Part shown: one piece after another, positions 15,046 to 26,070 of the stretch
Numbering within the stretch: the first letter of the stretch is position 1
How the letters are laid out: each line of letters starts with the position of its first letter
From: an uncultured Hyphomicrobiales bacterium
GTDB taxonomy: Bacteria > Pseudomonadota > Alphaproteobacteria > Rhizobiales > Xanthobacteraceae
Assembly (NCBI GenBank): GCA_903892675.1
Contig: CAITJJ010000082.1
Coordinates: 1-33,188 of the forward strand
Reading direction: 5' to 3'
Length of the DNA: 33,188 bases
Notes under the pieces: generated by a model
Databases searched by the model: none
What the model saw: the letters and a program-made list of their open reading frames with translations, nothing else
What the model was told of the DNA's origin: nothing
Position numbers and translations under genes: made by a program

Positions 15046-16659
15046 TTACGTGTTCATCCAGACGTCTTCGAGCTGCTGGCCGAGGTTGTGGCTCGGCGAC
15101 ATTTTCCAGCCCATCAGCGTTTTGTGCGTCGGCACGATGCGGTGCCACCATAACAAGGGCTGCTGATAGCCCTGCTCGAACACGCGCTTCTCGAAGGCGC
15201 GGATCATCGCCTTGCGCTTTTCCGGATCGCGCTCGCGCAGATGATCGTCATAAATCTTGTCGAGCGTTTCGTCCTTCGAGCGCGACCGGTTTTCCGGCGA
15301 ACGGCCGATCGACAGATACTTGGCAAGGCCGAGGCTCGAATCGTCCATGAACAGGTTGGAGAAATCGATCGCCACGTCATGGTTGCCGGCGTTCATGGTC
15401 GCGAGGTAAGCGCCGGTGTCGGACTGCTTGTGTTCGACTTCGACCCCGATCTGCCGCCACTGATCGACGAGGAAAATGCCGGCCGGTGTATAGGGCATCG
15501 CCAGGTTGCGGTTCCACAAGGTGAACTTCAGGTTCTCGTGGCCCGCTTCCTTCAGGAGTTTCTTGGCTTCCTCGCGGGATTTCTTGATGTCCTTCGAGAA
15601 GCCCGGCAGTTTGACCAGTTCCGATTCCGGCGTTGCGAATGGCGAGCCGGGGCGAATGACGCCGCCGACCGAGCGCAAGGTCGAAATCTTGGAGAGGCCG
15701 ACGCTGCCGCCCCAGCGGTCGATCGCCATCAGCAATGCGCGACGAACCCGCACGTCGTCGAACGGCTTCTTGTCGACGTTGAAGCAAACCAGCAGGTTGA
15801 GCGTCCAGCTCGACTCCTCGATACGGATCTTGTCGCCCATGGTCTGCACCAGGCGGTCGCGCTCGGCCGGCGAGATGCCGCGGAATTCGCCGAGTACCTG
15901 GCCGCCTTGCACGGCATTGAGCATCGCCGCCGCCTGAAGCGTGAAGATGCCCTTGAAGCCGTCCAGATAGGGAAAGCCCTTCTTGAAGTAGGCGTCGTTC
16001 TTCTTGCCGGCGACGTGACTGCCTTTGACGTGTTCGACGAAGATGAACGGCCCGGTACCGTTGATCTTGGTGCGCGGGCCGGCAGGATTCTCGGCAAGGT
16101 CCTTGGCCGAGTAGATGACATTCCAGGGCGACGCGAAGTGTTCGAGCATCGATGCATTCACCGCCTTCATCTTGAAGATGACGGTGAGCGGGTCCGGCGT
16201 TTCGATCGAGCCGATATCGGCGAAGGTCGCCTGGCGCGTCGACACCACACCCGTTGGCGGGTTGCGCATGCGGTCGTAGGTCGCCTTGACGTCGGCGGAA
16301 GTGAGCGGCGTGCCATCGTGAAAATTGACGTTCGGCGTCAGCTTGAACGTATAGGTCATGAGATCGGGCGCAACCGTGTACGACGTCGTCAAATCGTTCT
16401 CGACGGCCGGAAATTTCGACAGGTTGAAGCGCAGCAGCGTCGAATAGAACGGCGCGGCGAAATGCAGCGTGGCGTAGGTGTCGCTGCCGGCCGGATCGTA
16501 ATGCGGCGCCTCGGCGCTGATCGCGAAGTTGAGAACGCCGCCGCGCTTGACGTTCGGCGCCTGCGCATTGGCCTTGGTGAAATCCCAATCGAACCCGCTC
16601 ACGCCGAGAGCCAGCGCTCCCGCCGTCCCTTGCAAGGCCGTCCTTCTGGAAATCTTCAT
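15046..16659 (-). CDS. ABC transporter substrate-binding protein, family 5, Tat-exported
   Basis: This 537-residue periplasmic binding protein is of the DppA/OppA (SBP_bac_5) family. The N-terminus 'MKISRRTALQGTAGALALG' carries twin arginines followed by a mild hydrophobic stretch and 'ANAQAPNVKRGG', so export by Tat is likely. Family signatures are 'NVNFHDGTPLTSADVKATYDR' (part), 'NGTGPF' and 'FDDVRVRRALLMAIDR'. The start is ATG 16659 with AGGAGGAG upstream; the track's 16776 start would hide the signal peptide. Ligands of the family include peptides, opines, glutathione, nickel chelates and aromatic acids, and none is indicated specifically. Confidence 0.94.
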   Translation of the reverse strand: MKISRRTALQGTAGALALGVSGFDWDFTKANAQAPNVKRGGVLNFAISAEAPHYDPAGSDTYATLHFAAPFYSTLLRFNLSKFPAVENDLTTSYTVAPDLMTYTFKLTPNVNFHDGTPLTSADVKATYDRMRNPPTGVVSTRQATFADIGSIETPDPLTVIFKMKAVNASMLEHFASPWNVIYSAKDLAENPAGPRTKINGTGPFIFVEHVKGSHVAGKKNDAYFKKGFPYLDGFKGIFTLQAAAMLNAVQGGQVLGEFRGISPAERDRLVQTMGDKIRIEESSWTLNLLVCFNVDKKPFDDVRVRRALLMAIDRWGGSVGLSKISTLRSVGGVIRPGSPFATPESELVKLPGFSKDIKKSREEAKKLLKEAGHENLKFTLWNRNLAMPYTPAGIFLVDQWRQIGVEVEHKQSDTGAYLATMNAGNHDVAIDFSNLFMDDSSLGLAKYLSIGRSPENRSRSKDETLDKIYDDHLRERDPEKRKAMIRAFEKRVFEQGYQQPLLWWHRIVPTHKTLMGWKMSPSHNLGQQLEDVWMNT

Positions 16660-16706
16660 GGTGTCTCCTCCTCTATGTGCTCTTATTGAACGTCTTGAGC
16701 GTTGTC

Positions 16707-18767
<2,061 letters not shown>

Positions 18768-19040
18768 GCCTTCATCCCTCTCAAAAGCACTGCGAGAACA
18801 CCCGTTTAGGCTGTTCCCGTCCTCCCGGGCGGCAGAATGCTGTGCGCGTGTTCATCGCGCAAGTCTGGTGATTGGTCGCAGCCGGACTTCTTTCCGGCCG
18901 GCCGGAACCCCGGCTCGTGGTAATTTGTTGTGGTGAAATAGCAGGCAGTGCGATTGCGTCCACAGTAGGATGTCGCAGGGCCGGCTTTTGTGCATATTTG
19001 GTGCGGCGCGATACCGGGACTGCGCCGCTTCGGGGACCGA
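18768..19040. promoter_or_regulatory. Divergent promoter region with a 16-base perfect palindrome
   Basis: These 273 bases separate the ABC operon (minus) from malonyl-CoA decarboxylase (plus). At 18892-18907 TTCCGGCCGGCCGGAA is a perfect palindrome roughly mid-way, a possible operator for one regulator serving both directions. I cannot assign -35/-10 elements with confidence, and no regulator gene is adjacent. Confidence 0.4.
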
Positions 19041-20408
19041 ATGAACACCTCTTTCTTCGGCGAATTGCTGCAAACCATCTCGGAGCGCGGCCGCGCGCTG
19101 CTGGACCGCGGCCGCGACCGGCGCGGCAATCCCGCGGCACGATCGGAAAACCTGATCGGGCTATGCGAAGATTTGCTCTCCGGCCGCGGTGAGGCTTCCG
19201 GGGTGGCGCTGGCGCGGGAAATCCTCGGCCACTATGCCGATCTTACCATCGGACCGCGCATCGCCTTTTTCGAGTCGCTGGCGCAGCGCTTCGGGACCGA
19301 TCCCGAGCGCATGGAAGATGCCATCGCGGCCTGGCGGGCGCAGCCGTCCGACACAACCGCGGCCGACGTCCACGCCGCGTCCGAGCCGCGCCGGCAGGAG
19401 CTTTTCCGTCGCCTCAATCTTGCTCCCGGCGGCACCCAGGCACTGGTGCGCATGCGCGAGCAATTATTGGACGTGATCGGCAAACGCGAAGACCTCACCG
19501 CGGTCAATGACGATTTTGTGCACCTGTTCTCGTCCTGGTTTAATCGCGGCTTTCTGGTGCTGCGGCGGATCGACTGGTCGACACCGGCGATCGTGCTGGA
19601 AAAGATCATTCGTTACGAGGCGGTCCACGAAATTCGTGGCTGGGACGACCTGCGCCGCCGCATCGATCCGCCGGATCGGCGCTGCTTCGCGTTCTTTCAT
19701 CCAGCGCTGATCGACGAACCGTTGATCTTCGTTGAGGTGGCTCTCGAACGGGAGATTCCGGGCGCGATCGCGCCGATCCTGGCCAGTGGACGGGTGGATT
19801 TCGTGCCGTTGGAGAAGGCGCGCGTTGCGGTGTTCTATTCGATCTCCAATTGCCAGCGCGGCCTTGCCGGCGTGTCGTTCGGCAGCTTCCTGATCAAGCA
19901 GGTGGTCGAGGAGATCTGCCGCGAATTGCCGAAGCTTTCGACGTTCGTGACGTTGTCGCCGGTGCCGAACTTTGCGCGCTGGCTGTCACACGAGCTTAAG
20001 GCGGAAAATTCGCCGGTCATCGCCGAAGCCGACCGTGCCGTGCTGTCGCTGATGGAGCGCCCGCATTGGTGGACCGATCCGGAAATTTTCTCGAAACTTG
20101 AAGACCCGCTGTTGCGCCTGGCTGCGTTTTATTATCTGCGCGGCAAGACGCCGGCCGGTCTGCCGGTCGATCCCGTCGCAAGATTTCATCTCGGCAACGG
20201 CGCGCGGCTTGAACGGATCAACTGGCTGGGCGACACGTCCAAGAAGGGCATCGATCAAGGCTGCGGCCTGATGGTCAATTATCTCTACGACCTCGACGAA
20301 ATCGAGAAGAACCACGAGGCCTTCGCCGAAAGCCGAACGGTGGTTGCGTCCAACGCGGTGCAGCGTTTTCTGCGTCCAACGCTCGAACTGGTGCCGGTCG
20401 CGGGGTAG
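19041..20408 (+). CDS. Malonyl-CoA decarboxylase
   Basis: This 455-residue enzyme converts malonyl-CoA to acetyl-CoA and CO2. It has the all-helical N-terminal domain (to about residue 190) and then the acetyltransferase-like catalytic domain. In that domain 'VFYSISNCQRGLAGVSFGSFL' (shortened: YSISNCQRGL) holds the catalytic-region serine. 'FVTLSPVPNFARWL' and 'ARFHLGNGARLERINWLGD' carry the conserved histidine and asparagine. The rhizobial counterpart is MatA of the malonate operon, but no matB or matC lies in this window. I use ATG 19041 with GGGGA upstream; the track's 18990 start adds a cysteine-rich stretch unlike the family. It converges on the SDR gene. Confidence 0.95.
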   Translation: MNTSFFGELLQTISERGRALLDRGRDRRGNPAARSENLIGLCEDLLSGRGEASGVALAREILGHYADLTIGPRIAFFESLAQRFGTDPERMEDAIAAWRAQPSDTTAADVHAASEPRRQELFRRLNLAPGGTQALVRMREQLLDVIGKREDLTAVNDDFVHLFSSWFNRGFLVLRRIDWSTPAIVLEKIIRYEAVHEIRGWDDLRRRIDPPDRRCFAFFHPALIDEPLIFVEVALEREIPGAIAPILASGRVDFVPLEKARVAVFYSISNCQRGLAGVSFGSFLIKQVVEEICRELPKLSTFVTLSPVPNFARWLSHELKAENSPVIAEADRAVLSLMERPHWWTDPEIFSKLEDPLLRLAAFYYLRGKTPAGLPVDPVARFHLGNGARLERINWLGDTSKKGIDQGCGLMVNYLYDLDEIEKNHEAFAESRTVVASNAVQRFLRPTLELVPVAG

Positions 20409-20414
20409 TTACTC

Positions 20415-21107
20415 TCAAGCCATCCCATAAACCGGCACGATGGCGCCGCGCGTGACCTTGTTGTCGGAAGAGGCGAGAAACAAAATCGTCGCCGCGACTT
20501 CATCGACCTTCGGCCATTTGTCGAAGTCCGCCTTCGGCATTGCCGCGCGGTTGGCCGGTGTATCCATAATCGAGGGCGCCACCGCATTCACCAGAATGCC
20601 CTGCTTCGCGACTTCCTCGGCGAGCGCCATGGTCAGCGCCGCCACGCCCGATTTGGCAATCGTATAGGCGGTCATGCCGGCGCCCAGGCGCGGCTCCAGC
20701 GCTGGACGCGCCGCGACATTGACGATGCGGCCGCCATTGTCCGCCATCGCCTTGATGGCCACGCGGCAGCACAGAAAGCACGAGACCAGATTGCTATCCA
20801 GTTGCGCCATCAGCGCGGTCTTGTCGGTGTCGCCGATATTCGCCGCCGCGAAGCCGCCGGCGATATGAATCGACGCCCAAGGCGCCACGCCCTGAAACAG
20901 TTTCGCTACGTCGTTCTCGTCTGAAAGGTCGGCGACCTTTATCAGGCTGACTTTGGCATCGTCTTTGTGTGCGAAGCGCGCCATTTCGGCGTCATGCACA
21001 TAAGGCACCGCGCAGCTCGCGCCGGCTTTCAACAGTCCATCGACGACCGCGGCGCCGAGTGCGCCGGTCCCGCCGGTGACGACGACGTGTTTGTTGGTGA
21101 AGTTCAT
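20415..21107 (-). CDS. Short-chain dehydrogenase/reductase lacking the usual catalytic serine
   Basis: This 230-residue NAD(P)-binding protein has a Rossmann start 'HVVVTGGTGALGAAV' (TGxxxGxG type) and catalytic Y148-x3-K152 ('YTIAK'). The canonical serine about 13 residues before the tyrosine is absent: the segment reads 'NVAARPALEP', with Pro135 at that distance. The C-terminal end 'TRGAIVPVYG' is as in classical SDRs. The substrate is unknown. The start is ATG 21107; the track's 21308 start would include an intergenic repeat. It is probably downstream of the amidotransferase gene on the same strand, but a hairpin-forming repeat lies between. Confidence 0.88.
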   Translation of the reverse strand: MNFTNKHVVVTGGTGALGAAVVDGLLKAGASCAVPYVHDAEMARFAHKDDAKVSLIKVADLSDENDVAKLFQGVAPWASIHIAGGFAAANIGDTDKTALMAQLDSNLVSCFLCCRVAIKAMADNGGRIVNVAARPALEPRLGAGMTAYTIAKSGVAALTMALAEEVAKQGILVNAVAPSIMDTPANRAAMPKADFDKWPKVDEVAATILFLASSDNKVTRGAIVPVYGMA

Positions 21108-21119
21108 ATAATTTTCCTT

Positions 21120-21195
21120 AGCGCATGATCTTGTCCGAAAACCGGTCCCCACCCCCGGGTCAAGCCCGAGGGCATGCTTTTCGGGATCATGCGCT
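21120..21195. repeat. Palindromic intergenic repeat (76 bases), possibly composite
   Basis: The outer arms AGCGCATGATC (21120-21130) and GATCATGCGCT (21185-21195) pair perfectly, and inner CCGAAAA / TTTTCGG pair as well. This is the common Bradyrhizobium/Rhodopseudomonas-type element (GCGCATGATC..CCGAAAACCGGT..TTTTCGGGATCATGCGC, from memory). The centre holds an extra CGGGTCAAGCCCG hairpin, a second common repeat motif. The right arm overlaps the stop codon of the amidotransferase gene (21194-21196). Confidence 0.8.
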
Positions 21196-22060
21196 ATCCC
21201 CTCCCGCGCTTCACCCGCATCGGCAGCACCTGATACTCCATCCAGTTCGCTACTTCGCTGACGCGCAGCTTCTTGTCGAGCACATTGCGGCTGATGCCAT
21301 GGCGCCACGACAGCCGCTTGCAGTCGGGATCGGTGTCGAGCGTGTCGAGGTCCTGCGCGAAAGTCTTGATGTCGCTCTCGTCGGCAAAGAAGCCCTCGCG
21401 GATCAGGCCCGTGCCGATGCGCCGCACGATGGTCGCAAGTTCGCGCAGCGGATATTCGGGATGATATTGCACGCCCCAGGCGACCGACTCCGGCGTGCGG
21501 ATTTCAACGCTCTGCACCGCCGACACCGCATTGCTGGCCAGCACCGTCGCGCCCGGCGGCAGCGTCTCAACCTCGTCGAGATGCACGGTCGGCGCGTTGA
21601 ACACGTCGAGCTTGCCGACATACATCGGATGCTGGCGGCCGGCCGCGGTCAGCCGGATGCCGCGTCCGAAACCAATCTCGCGGCCATTCGGATTTTTCCG
21701 CACCACGCCGCCGGCGGCGACCGTGATGATCTGCAACCCCCAGCACGAGCCAAACAACGGCGTTCCGGTCGTCAGCGCTTCGCGCACAAGATCGATCTGG
21801 CGCGTAACCGCCGCGCCGCCGTTGTAAATGTGCAGGCTGGAGCCGGTAATGGCGATGCCGTCATAGCCCTGCAGGGATTGGCCGTCCGGCAAGACCGCGC
21901 CGGGGTCGGCCGGGTGGCAGATGTCCACCGCCGCGCCCGGCAGCAATTCGCGCAACAGGTCGGAATAGCCCGTGCTTGCCGGGACGCCGCCGAACGACAC
22001 ATGTTCGGCCATGGTCTGCGGCGAATTGCCTTCGATGACGAGCAGGCGCGGGGAGGGCAT
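21194..22060 (-). CDS. Class-I glutamine amidotransferase-like protein
   Basis: This 288-residue, stand-alone GATase-1 domain protein has nucleophile C106 in 'GSCWGLQ' and His200/Glu202 in 'VQYHPEYP', completing the Cys-His-Glu triad. An extra C-terminal part of about 80 residues ('RHGISRNVLDKKLRVSEVANW') follows, as in GMP-synthase-like amidotransferases of proteobacteria. No synthetase domain or partner gene is adjacent, so the acceptor of the ammonia, or a gamma-glutamyl hydrolase role, is open. I choose ATG 22060 with AGGA upstream over the track's 22138. Confidence 0.85.
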   Translation of the reverse strand: MPSPRLLVIEGNSPQTMAEHVSFGGVPASTGYSDLLRELLPGAAVDICHPADPGAVLPDGQSLQGYDGIAITGSSLHIYNGGAAVTRQIDLVREALTTGTPLFGSCWGLQIITVAAGGVVRKNPNGREIGFGRGIRLTAAGRQHPMYVGKLDVFNAPTVHLDEVETLPPGATVLASNAVSAVQSVEIRTPESVAWGVQYHPEYPLRELATIVRRIGTGLIREGFFADESDIKTFAQDLDTLDTDPDCKRLSWRHGISRNVLDKKLRVSEVANWMEYQVLPMRVKRGRG

Positions 22061-22253
22061 TTCCAGTCCTTGAACGGTCGGGCGAGGCAGGAATCGCATC
22101 AGAACGGCCGGTAAATTTATCGCCCGGTCTGTGGCCAAGCCAAGGCGCGGCCTGTTTTCGCGCCTGAATCCGGAAGCTTTAAGCGGTGTTAACGCGCCAG
22201 GCGCTAGATTGTGCCCGGTTTTGTCTCACTCCCGAGAGCTTTAGTTCAAGGCC

Positions 22254-23780
22254 ATGGCCGATTACGACCTCGCAATCATCGGCGGCGGCATCAACGGCAC
22301 CGGGCTGGCGCGCGACGCCGCCGGCCGCGGCCTGCGCGTGCTGCTGGTCGAAACCAACGATCTGGCGTCCGGCACCTCGTCGGCTTCCTCGAAGCTGATC
22401 CATGGCGGCCTGCGCTATCTCGAGCACGGGGCGTTCCGGCTGGTGCGCGAAGCGCTTGGCGAACGCGAGGTGCTGCTGCGCATGGCGCCGCATCTGATCC
22501 GCCCCATGCGCTTTGTACTGCCGCCGGTGCCGGGCATGCGCGCGCCGCTCCTCTTGCGCTTCGGCCTTCTAGTTTACGACTGGCTCGGCGCGCGCAAGCT
22601 GCTGCCGCCGTCGCGCACCATCGATCTGACGCATAACGTGGTCGGCCAGCCGCTCAAACGGTCGTTCCGCTACGCCTTCGAATATTCCGACTGCTGGGTC
22701 GACGACAGCCGGCTGGTCGTTCTTAACGCGGTCGATGCCGCAGAGCGCGGCGCCACCATCCGCACCCGCACCCGCTGCGTCCGCGTGGAGCGGCGCGACG
22801 AATGGGAGCTGGTGCTCAATAGCCGCGGCAAACGCGACACCGCGACCGCGCGCGTTCTGGTGAATGCCGCGGGCCCGTGGATCGGCGAAGTGGCGGATAC
22901 GATCATCCGGCGGCCCCTGCCGGCGCCGGTACGCCTGATCAAGGGCAGCCACATCGTCGTGCGCCGCCGGTTCGATCATAGCGACGGCTATATCCTTCAG
23001 GCCAAAGGCGGGCGCGTCGTCTTCGCGCTGCCGTTCGCGGAAGACTTTACGCTGATCGGAACGACGGACGAGAATTTCGTCGGCGATCTGAAATCGCCGG
23101 CGCCGAATGCGGCCGAGATCATGTATCTCTGCGACGTGGCGAACCAGTATTTCCGCGACAGAATTACGCCCGACGAACTGGTCTGGTCTTATGCCGGCGT
23201 GCGGGCGCTGTACGACGACGGCGCCGGCAAACCGGAAGACGTGACGCGCGACTATGTGCTGACGCTCGACGAGCAGCGGCATCTGGCGCCGCTGCTCACC
23301 GTTTATGGCGGCAAGATCACCACCCACCGGCGGCTGGCCGAAGCCGCCATGAGCAAGATGCGCCATTTCTTTTTGGCGAAGCCGGCCTGGACTGCGAAAT
23401 CGTCGTTGCCGGGCGGCGAATTTCCACCAGATGGGTTTGCCGAAGTCGTAACCGCGATGCGGGCGCGCTGGCCATTTCTCACCGAGGCGACGGCGCAGCG
23501 TCTGGCGCGCGCCTATGGCCTGCGCTGCGAGCAGTTTCTCGGCGAGGCGAAAAGCCTGGCCGATCTTGGGCCCGTGCTGGCCGGCGATCTCACCGGCGCG
23601 GAAGTGCGCTATCTGGTCGCCCGTGAATGGGCGCAGACCGCCGACGACGTGCTGTGGCGACGCAGCAAGCTCGGCCTGTCGGCCAGCGTCGAGGAGCGCA
23701 CCGCGATCGCGCAGTTCATCGCCTCATTGCACGGCCCAGCCGCCGTCCCGAATGCGCCGGACGGGAAGGCCGCAACGTGA
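22254..23780 (+). CDS. glpD: Glycerol-3-phosphate dehydrogenase (aerobic, FAD)
   Basis: This 508-residue membrane-associated flavoenzyme oxidises glycerol-3-phosphate to dihydroxyacetone phosphate and passes electrons to quinone. The FAD-binding N-terminus 'YDLAIIGGGINGTGLARDAA' is diagnostic, as is 'SGTSSASSKLIHGGLRYLE'. Further conserved parts are 'GPWIGEV', 'LIGTTDENF' and 'VYGGKITTHRRLAE'. The ribosome site before ATG 22254 is weak (AAGG only two to three bases away). It is followed by a receiver gene, glpK and a second receiver gene, all on the plus strand. No glpR or glycerol facilitator gene lies in the window. Confidence 0.97.
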   Translation: MADYDLAIIGGGINGTGLARDAAGRGLRVLLVETNDLASGTSSASSKLIHGGLRYLEHGAFRLVREALGEREVLLRMAPHLIRPMRFVLPPVPGMRAPLLLRFGLLVYDWLGARKLLPPSRTIDLTHNVVGQPLKRSFRYAFEYSDCWVDDSRLVVLNAVDAAERGATIRTRTRCVRVERRDEWELVLNSRGKRDTATARVLVNAAGPWIGEVADTIIRRPLPAPVRLIKGSHIVVRRRFDHSDGYILQAKGGRVVFALPFAEDFTLIGTTDENFVGDLKSPAPNAAEIMYLCDVANQYFRDRITPDELVWSYAGVRALYDDGAGKPEDVTRDYVLTLDEQRHLAPLLTVYGGKITTHRRLAEAAMSKMRHFFLAKPAWTAKSSLPGGEFPPDGFAEVVTAMRARWPFLTEATAQRLARAYGLRCEQFLGEAKSLADLGPVLAGDLTGAEVRYLVAREWAQTADDVLWRRSKLGLSASVEERTAIAQFIASLHGPAAVPNAPDGKAAT

Positions 23781-23911
23781 ATGGCGATCGACAGGGTTGA
23801 TGAAACCTTAATGCCGGCGCGGAAATTGATTCGTCCGGCTTTATCGCAACGCCATAACTTTGTGCTTGAATGGTAATGCGGATTACCGGTTTTGACCTGA
23901 ACGGATTAGCT

Positions 23912-24430
23912 ATGCCGATTGACACAAGATCGCTCGAAGCCCGGTTCGCCACCGCGAAGATTCTCATCGTCGACGATGAGCATTACATGCGGAAGGTCGT
24001 GCGCACTTTGCTTATGAGCATCGGCGTTCGCGACATTCACGAGGCTCCGGACGGCCCGGCCGGGCTGGAGATGGTCCGCAACGTCATGCCGGACATGGTC
24101 ATCCTCGATTGGGAAATGCCCGGGCTCGACGGCGCCGGCTTCGTGCGCATGGTGCGTTCGCCGCAGACTTTCCCCCTGCCCGATATTCCGATCATCATGC
24201 TCACCGGTCATGGCGAACGCTCGCGCGTGATCCAGGCGATCGAGCTTGGCGTCAACGAGTTCTTGCTCAAGCCGGTGTCGTCCAAGGCGCTGCGCGACCG
24301 CATTATCGCGGTGATGACCAAGCCGCGGCCGCTGGTGAGATCCGGCGATTACTATGGCCCGGCGCCGCGCAAGATGGCCAATATCCACGAAGACAACGAC
24401 AATGCCGGCCATCTGGTGATGCTCACCTGA
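23912..24430 (+). CDS. Stand-alone response-regulator receiver (paralogue 1)
   Basis: This 172-residue protein is a CheY-like receiver with no DNA-binding output domain. It has acidic DD in 'ILIVDDEHYMRK', phospho-acceptor D66 in 'VILDWEMPG', Thr in 'IIMLTGHGE' and Lys in 'FLLKPVS'. After the receiver there is a short tail with 'YYGPAPRK'. The start ATG 23912 puts the phospho-aspartate at residue 66, exactly as in the paralogue after glpK. The ORF-track ATG 23870 has no ribosome site. It sits between glpD and glpK (gaps of 131 and 104 bases). The partner kinase is unknown. Confidence 0.86.
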   Translation: MPIDTRSLEARFATAKILIVDDEHYMRKVVRTLLMSIGVRDIHEAPDGPAGLEMVRNVMPDMVILDWEMPGLDGAGFVRMVRSPQTFPLPDIPIIMLTGHGERSRVIQAIELGVNEFLLKPVSSKALRDRIIAVMTKPRPLVRSGDYYGPAPRKMANIHEDNDNAGHLVMLT

Positions 24431-24534
24431 CGCGGCCGGCGGCCCTGCTTGCGGCCAGCCTCCGCGCAAAACCGGTTTCCCCGATTGCGCTTCGTGCGCT
24501 AGCGTCGGCCTGACAGCCAAGGCCGGGGACCGCT

Positions 24535-26031
24535 TTGCCGAACCATCTCATCGCCATCGATCAGGGTACCACCTCGACGCGCGCCATTGTGTTCGATGCG
24601 GCCTTGAAGCCCTGCGCCAGCGCGCAGCGCGAGCTGCGGCAGTATTATCCGGCGCCGGGCTGGGTCGAGCACGACCCGGAGGAAATCTGGCAGGCGACAG
24701 TCGCCACCGTGCGCGAAGCGATGGCGTCGGCCGGCGTGAGCGCCAAGGATATCGCCGGCATCGGCATCACCAACCAGCGTGAGACCAGCGTGATCTGGGA
24801 TCGTGCGAGCGGTGCGCCGATTCACAAGGCCATTGTCTGGCAGGACCGCCGCACCGCCGACGCTTGCGATGTCTTGCGCGCCGGCGGCCATGAGCCCGAG
24901 ATCGTCAAGCGGTCCGGGCTGCTGCTCGATCCTTATTTTTCCGCCAGCAAGATCGCCTGGCTGCTCGACAATGTCGAAGGCGCGCGCGTCAGGGCCGGCG
25001 CCGGCGAACTCGTCTTCGGCACCATCGACAGTTTTCTGCTGTGGCGGCTGACCGGCGGCAAGGTGCACGCCACCGACGCCACCAATGCCGCGCGTACCAT
25101 GCTGCTCGATATCGGCAAGGGCGTCTGGGATGAAGGATTATGCGAAATATTCGGCGTACCGCGCGCGATGCTGCCGCGGGTGCGCGACTGCGCCGGCGAA
25201 TTCGGCGTCACCGAGCCGGAGCTGTTCGTCGGACCGATCCGCATCCTCGGCATCGCCGGCGACCAGCAGGCCGCGACCATCGGCCAGGGCTGCTTTGCGC
25301 CCGGCATGATGAAGTCGACTTACGGCACCGGCTGCTTCGTGCTGCTCAACACCGGCACTGAGCGCATCGCCTCGCAGAGCCGGCTGCTCACCACTATCGC
25401 CTATCAACTCGATGGCAAACGCACTTATGCGCTGGAGGGTTCGATCTTCATCGCCGGCGCCGCCGTGCAATGGCTGCGCGATGGCTTGAAGATCATCGCC
25501 AGGTCGTCCGATGTCGGCGCACTGGCCGAACGCGCCGATCCGGCCGAGGCGGTCTATCTGGTGCCGGCCTTTGTCGGTCTGGGCGCGCCCTATTGGGACC
25601 CGCAAGCGCGCGCCGCGATTTTCGGGCTGACGCGCAATTCCGGCGCAGCCGAAATCGCCCGCGCCACGCTCGATTCCGTCGGCTATCAGACCCGCGATTT
25701 GCTGGAGGCCATGCATGCCGACTGGCCGGCCTCGGGCTCCGCCCGAACCATCCTGCGCGTCGATGGCGGCATGACCGCCAGCGATCCCTGCATGCAGTTC
25801 CTGGCCGACATTCTGGCGAGCCCGGTCGACCGGCCGGTGGTCATGGAAACGACCGCGCTCGGCGCCGCCTATCTCGCCGGGCTTGCCGCCGGCATCTGCC
25901 CCGGCCTCGACGGCTTTGCCGCGCAGTGGCGGCTGGACCGCCGTTTCGAGCCGTCGATGGCGCCGGCGCAGCGGGAAGCGAAATATGCCGGCTGGAAGGA
26001 CGCGGTTCGGCGCACATTAACGGCAAGGTGA
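24535..26031 (+). CDS. glpK: Glycerol kinase
   Basis: This 498-residue FGGY-family kinase phosphorylates glycerol to glycerol-3-phosphate, the substrate of GlpD upstream. The N-terminal phosphate loop is '[15 protein letters not shown]'. Also seen are 'GITNQRET', 'WQDRRTAD', '[12 protein letters not shown]', '[16 protein letters not shown]' and '[11 protein letters not shown]', the usual order for GlpK. The start is TTG 24535, five bases after GGGGA; no ATG or GTG lies close by. The length is normal for the family. The two paralogous receiver genes flank it on either side. Confidence 0.97.
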   Translation: MPNHLIAIDQGTTSTRAIVFDAALKPCASAQRELRQYYPAPGWVEHDPEEIWQATVATVREAMASAGVSAKDIAGIGITNQRETSVIWDRASGAPIHKAIVWQDRRTADACDVLRAGGHEPEIVKRSGLLLDPYFSASKIAWLLDNVEGARVRAGAGELVFGTIDSFLLWRLTGGKVHATDATNAARTMLLDIGKGVWDEGLCEIFGVPRAMLPRVRDCAGEFGVTEPELFVGPIRILGIAGDQQAATIGQGCFAPGMMKSTYGTGCFVLLNTGTERIASQSRLLTTIAYQLDGKRTYALEGSIFIAGAAVQWLRDGLKIIARSSDVGALAERADPAEAVYLVPAFVGLGAPYWDPQARAAIFGLTRNSGAAEIARATLDSVGYQTRDLLEAMHADWPASGSARTILRVDGGMTASDPCMQFLADILASPVDRPVVMETTALGAAYLAGLAAGICPGLDGFAAQWRLDRRFEPSMAPAQREAKYAGWKDAVRRTLTAR

Positions 26032-26070
26032 CTTTTGACCGCCATACTAACATACCGGTCGGGTCGCGCG

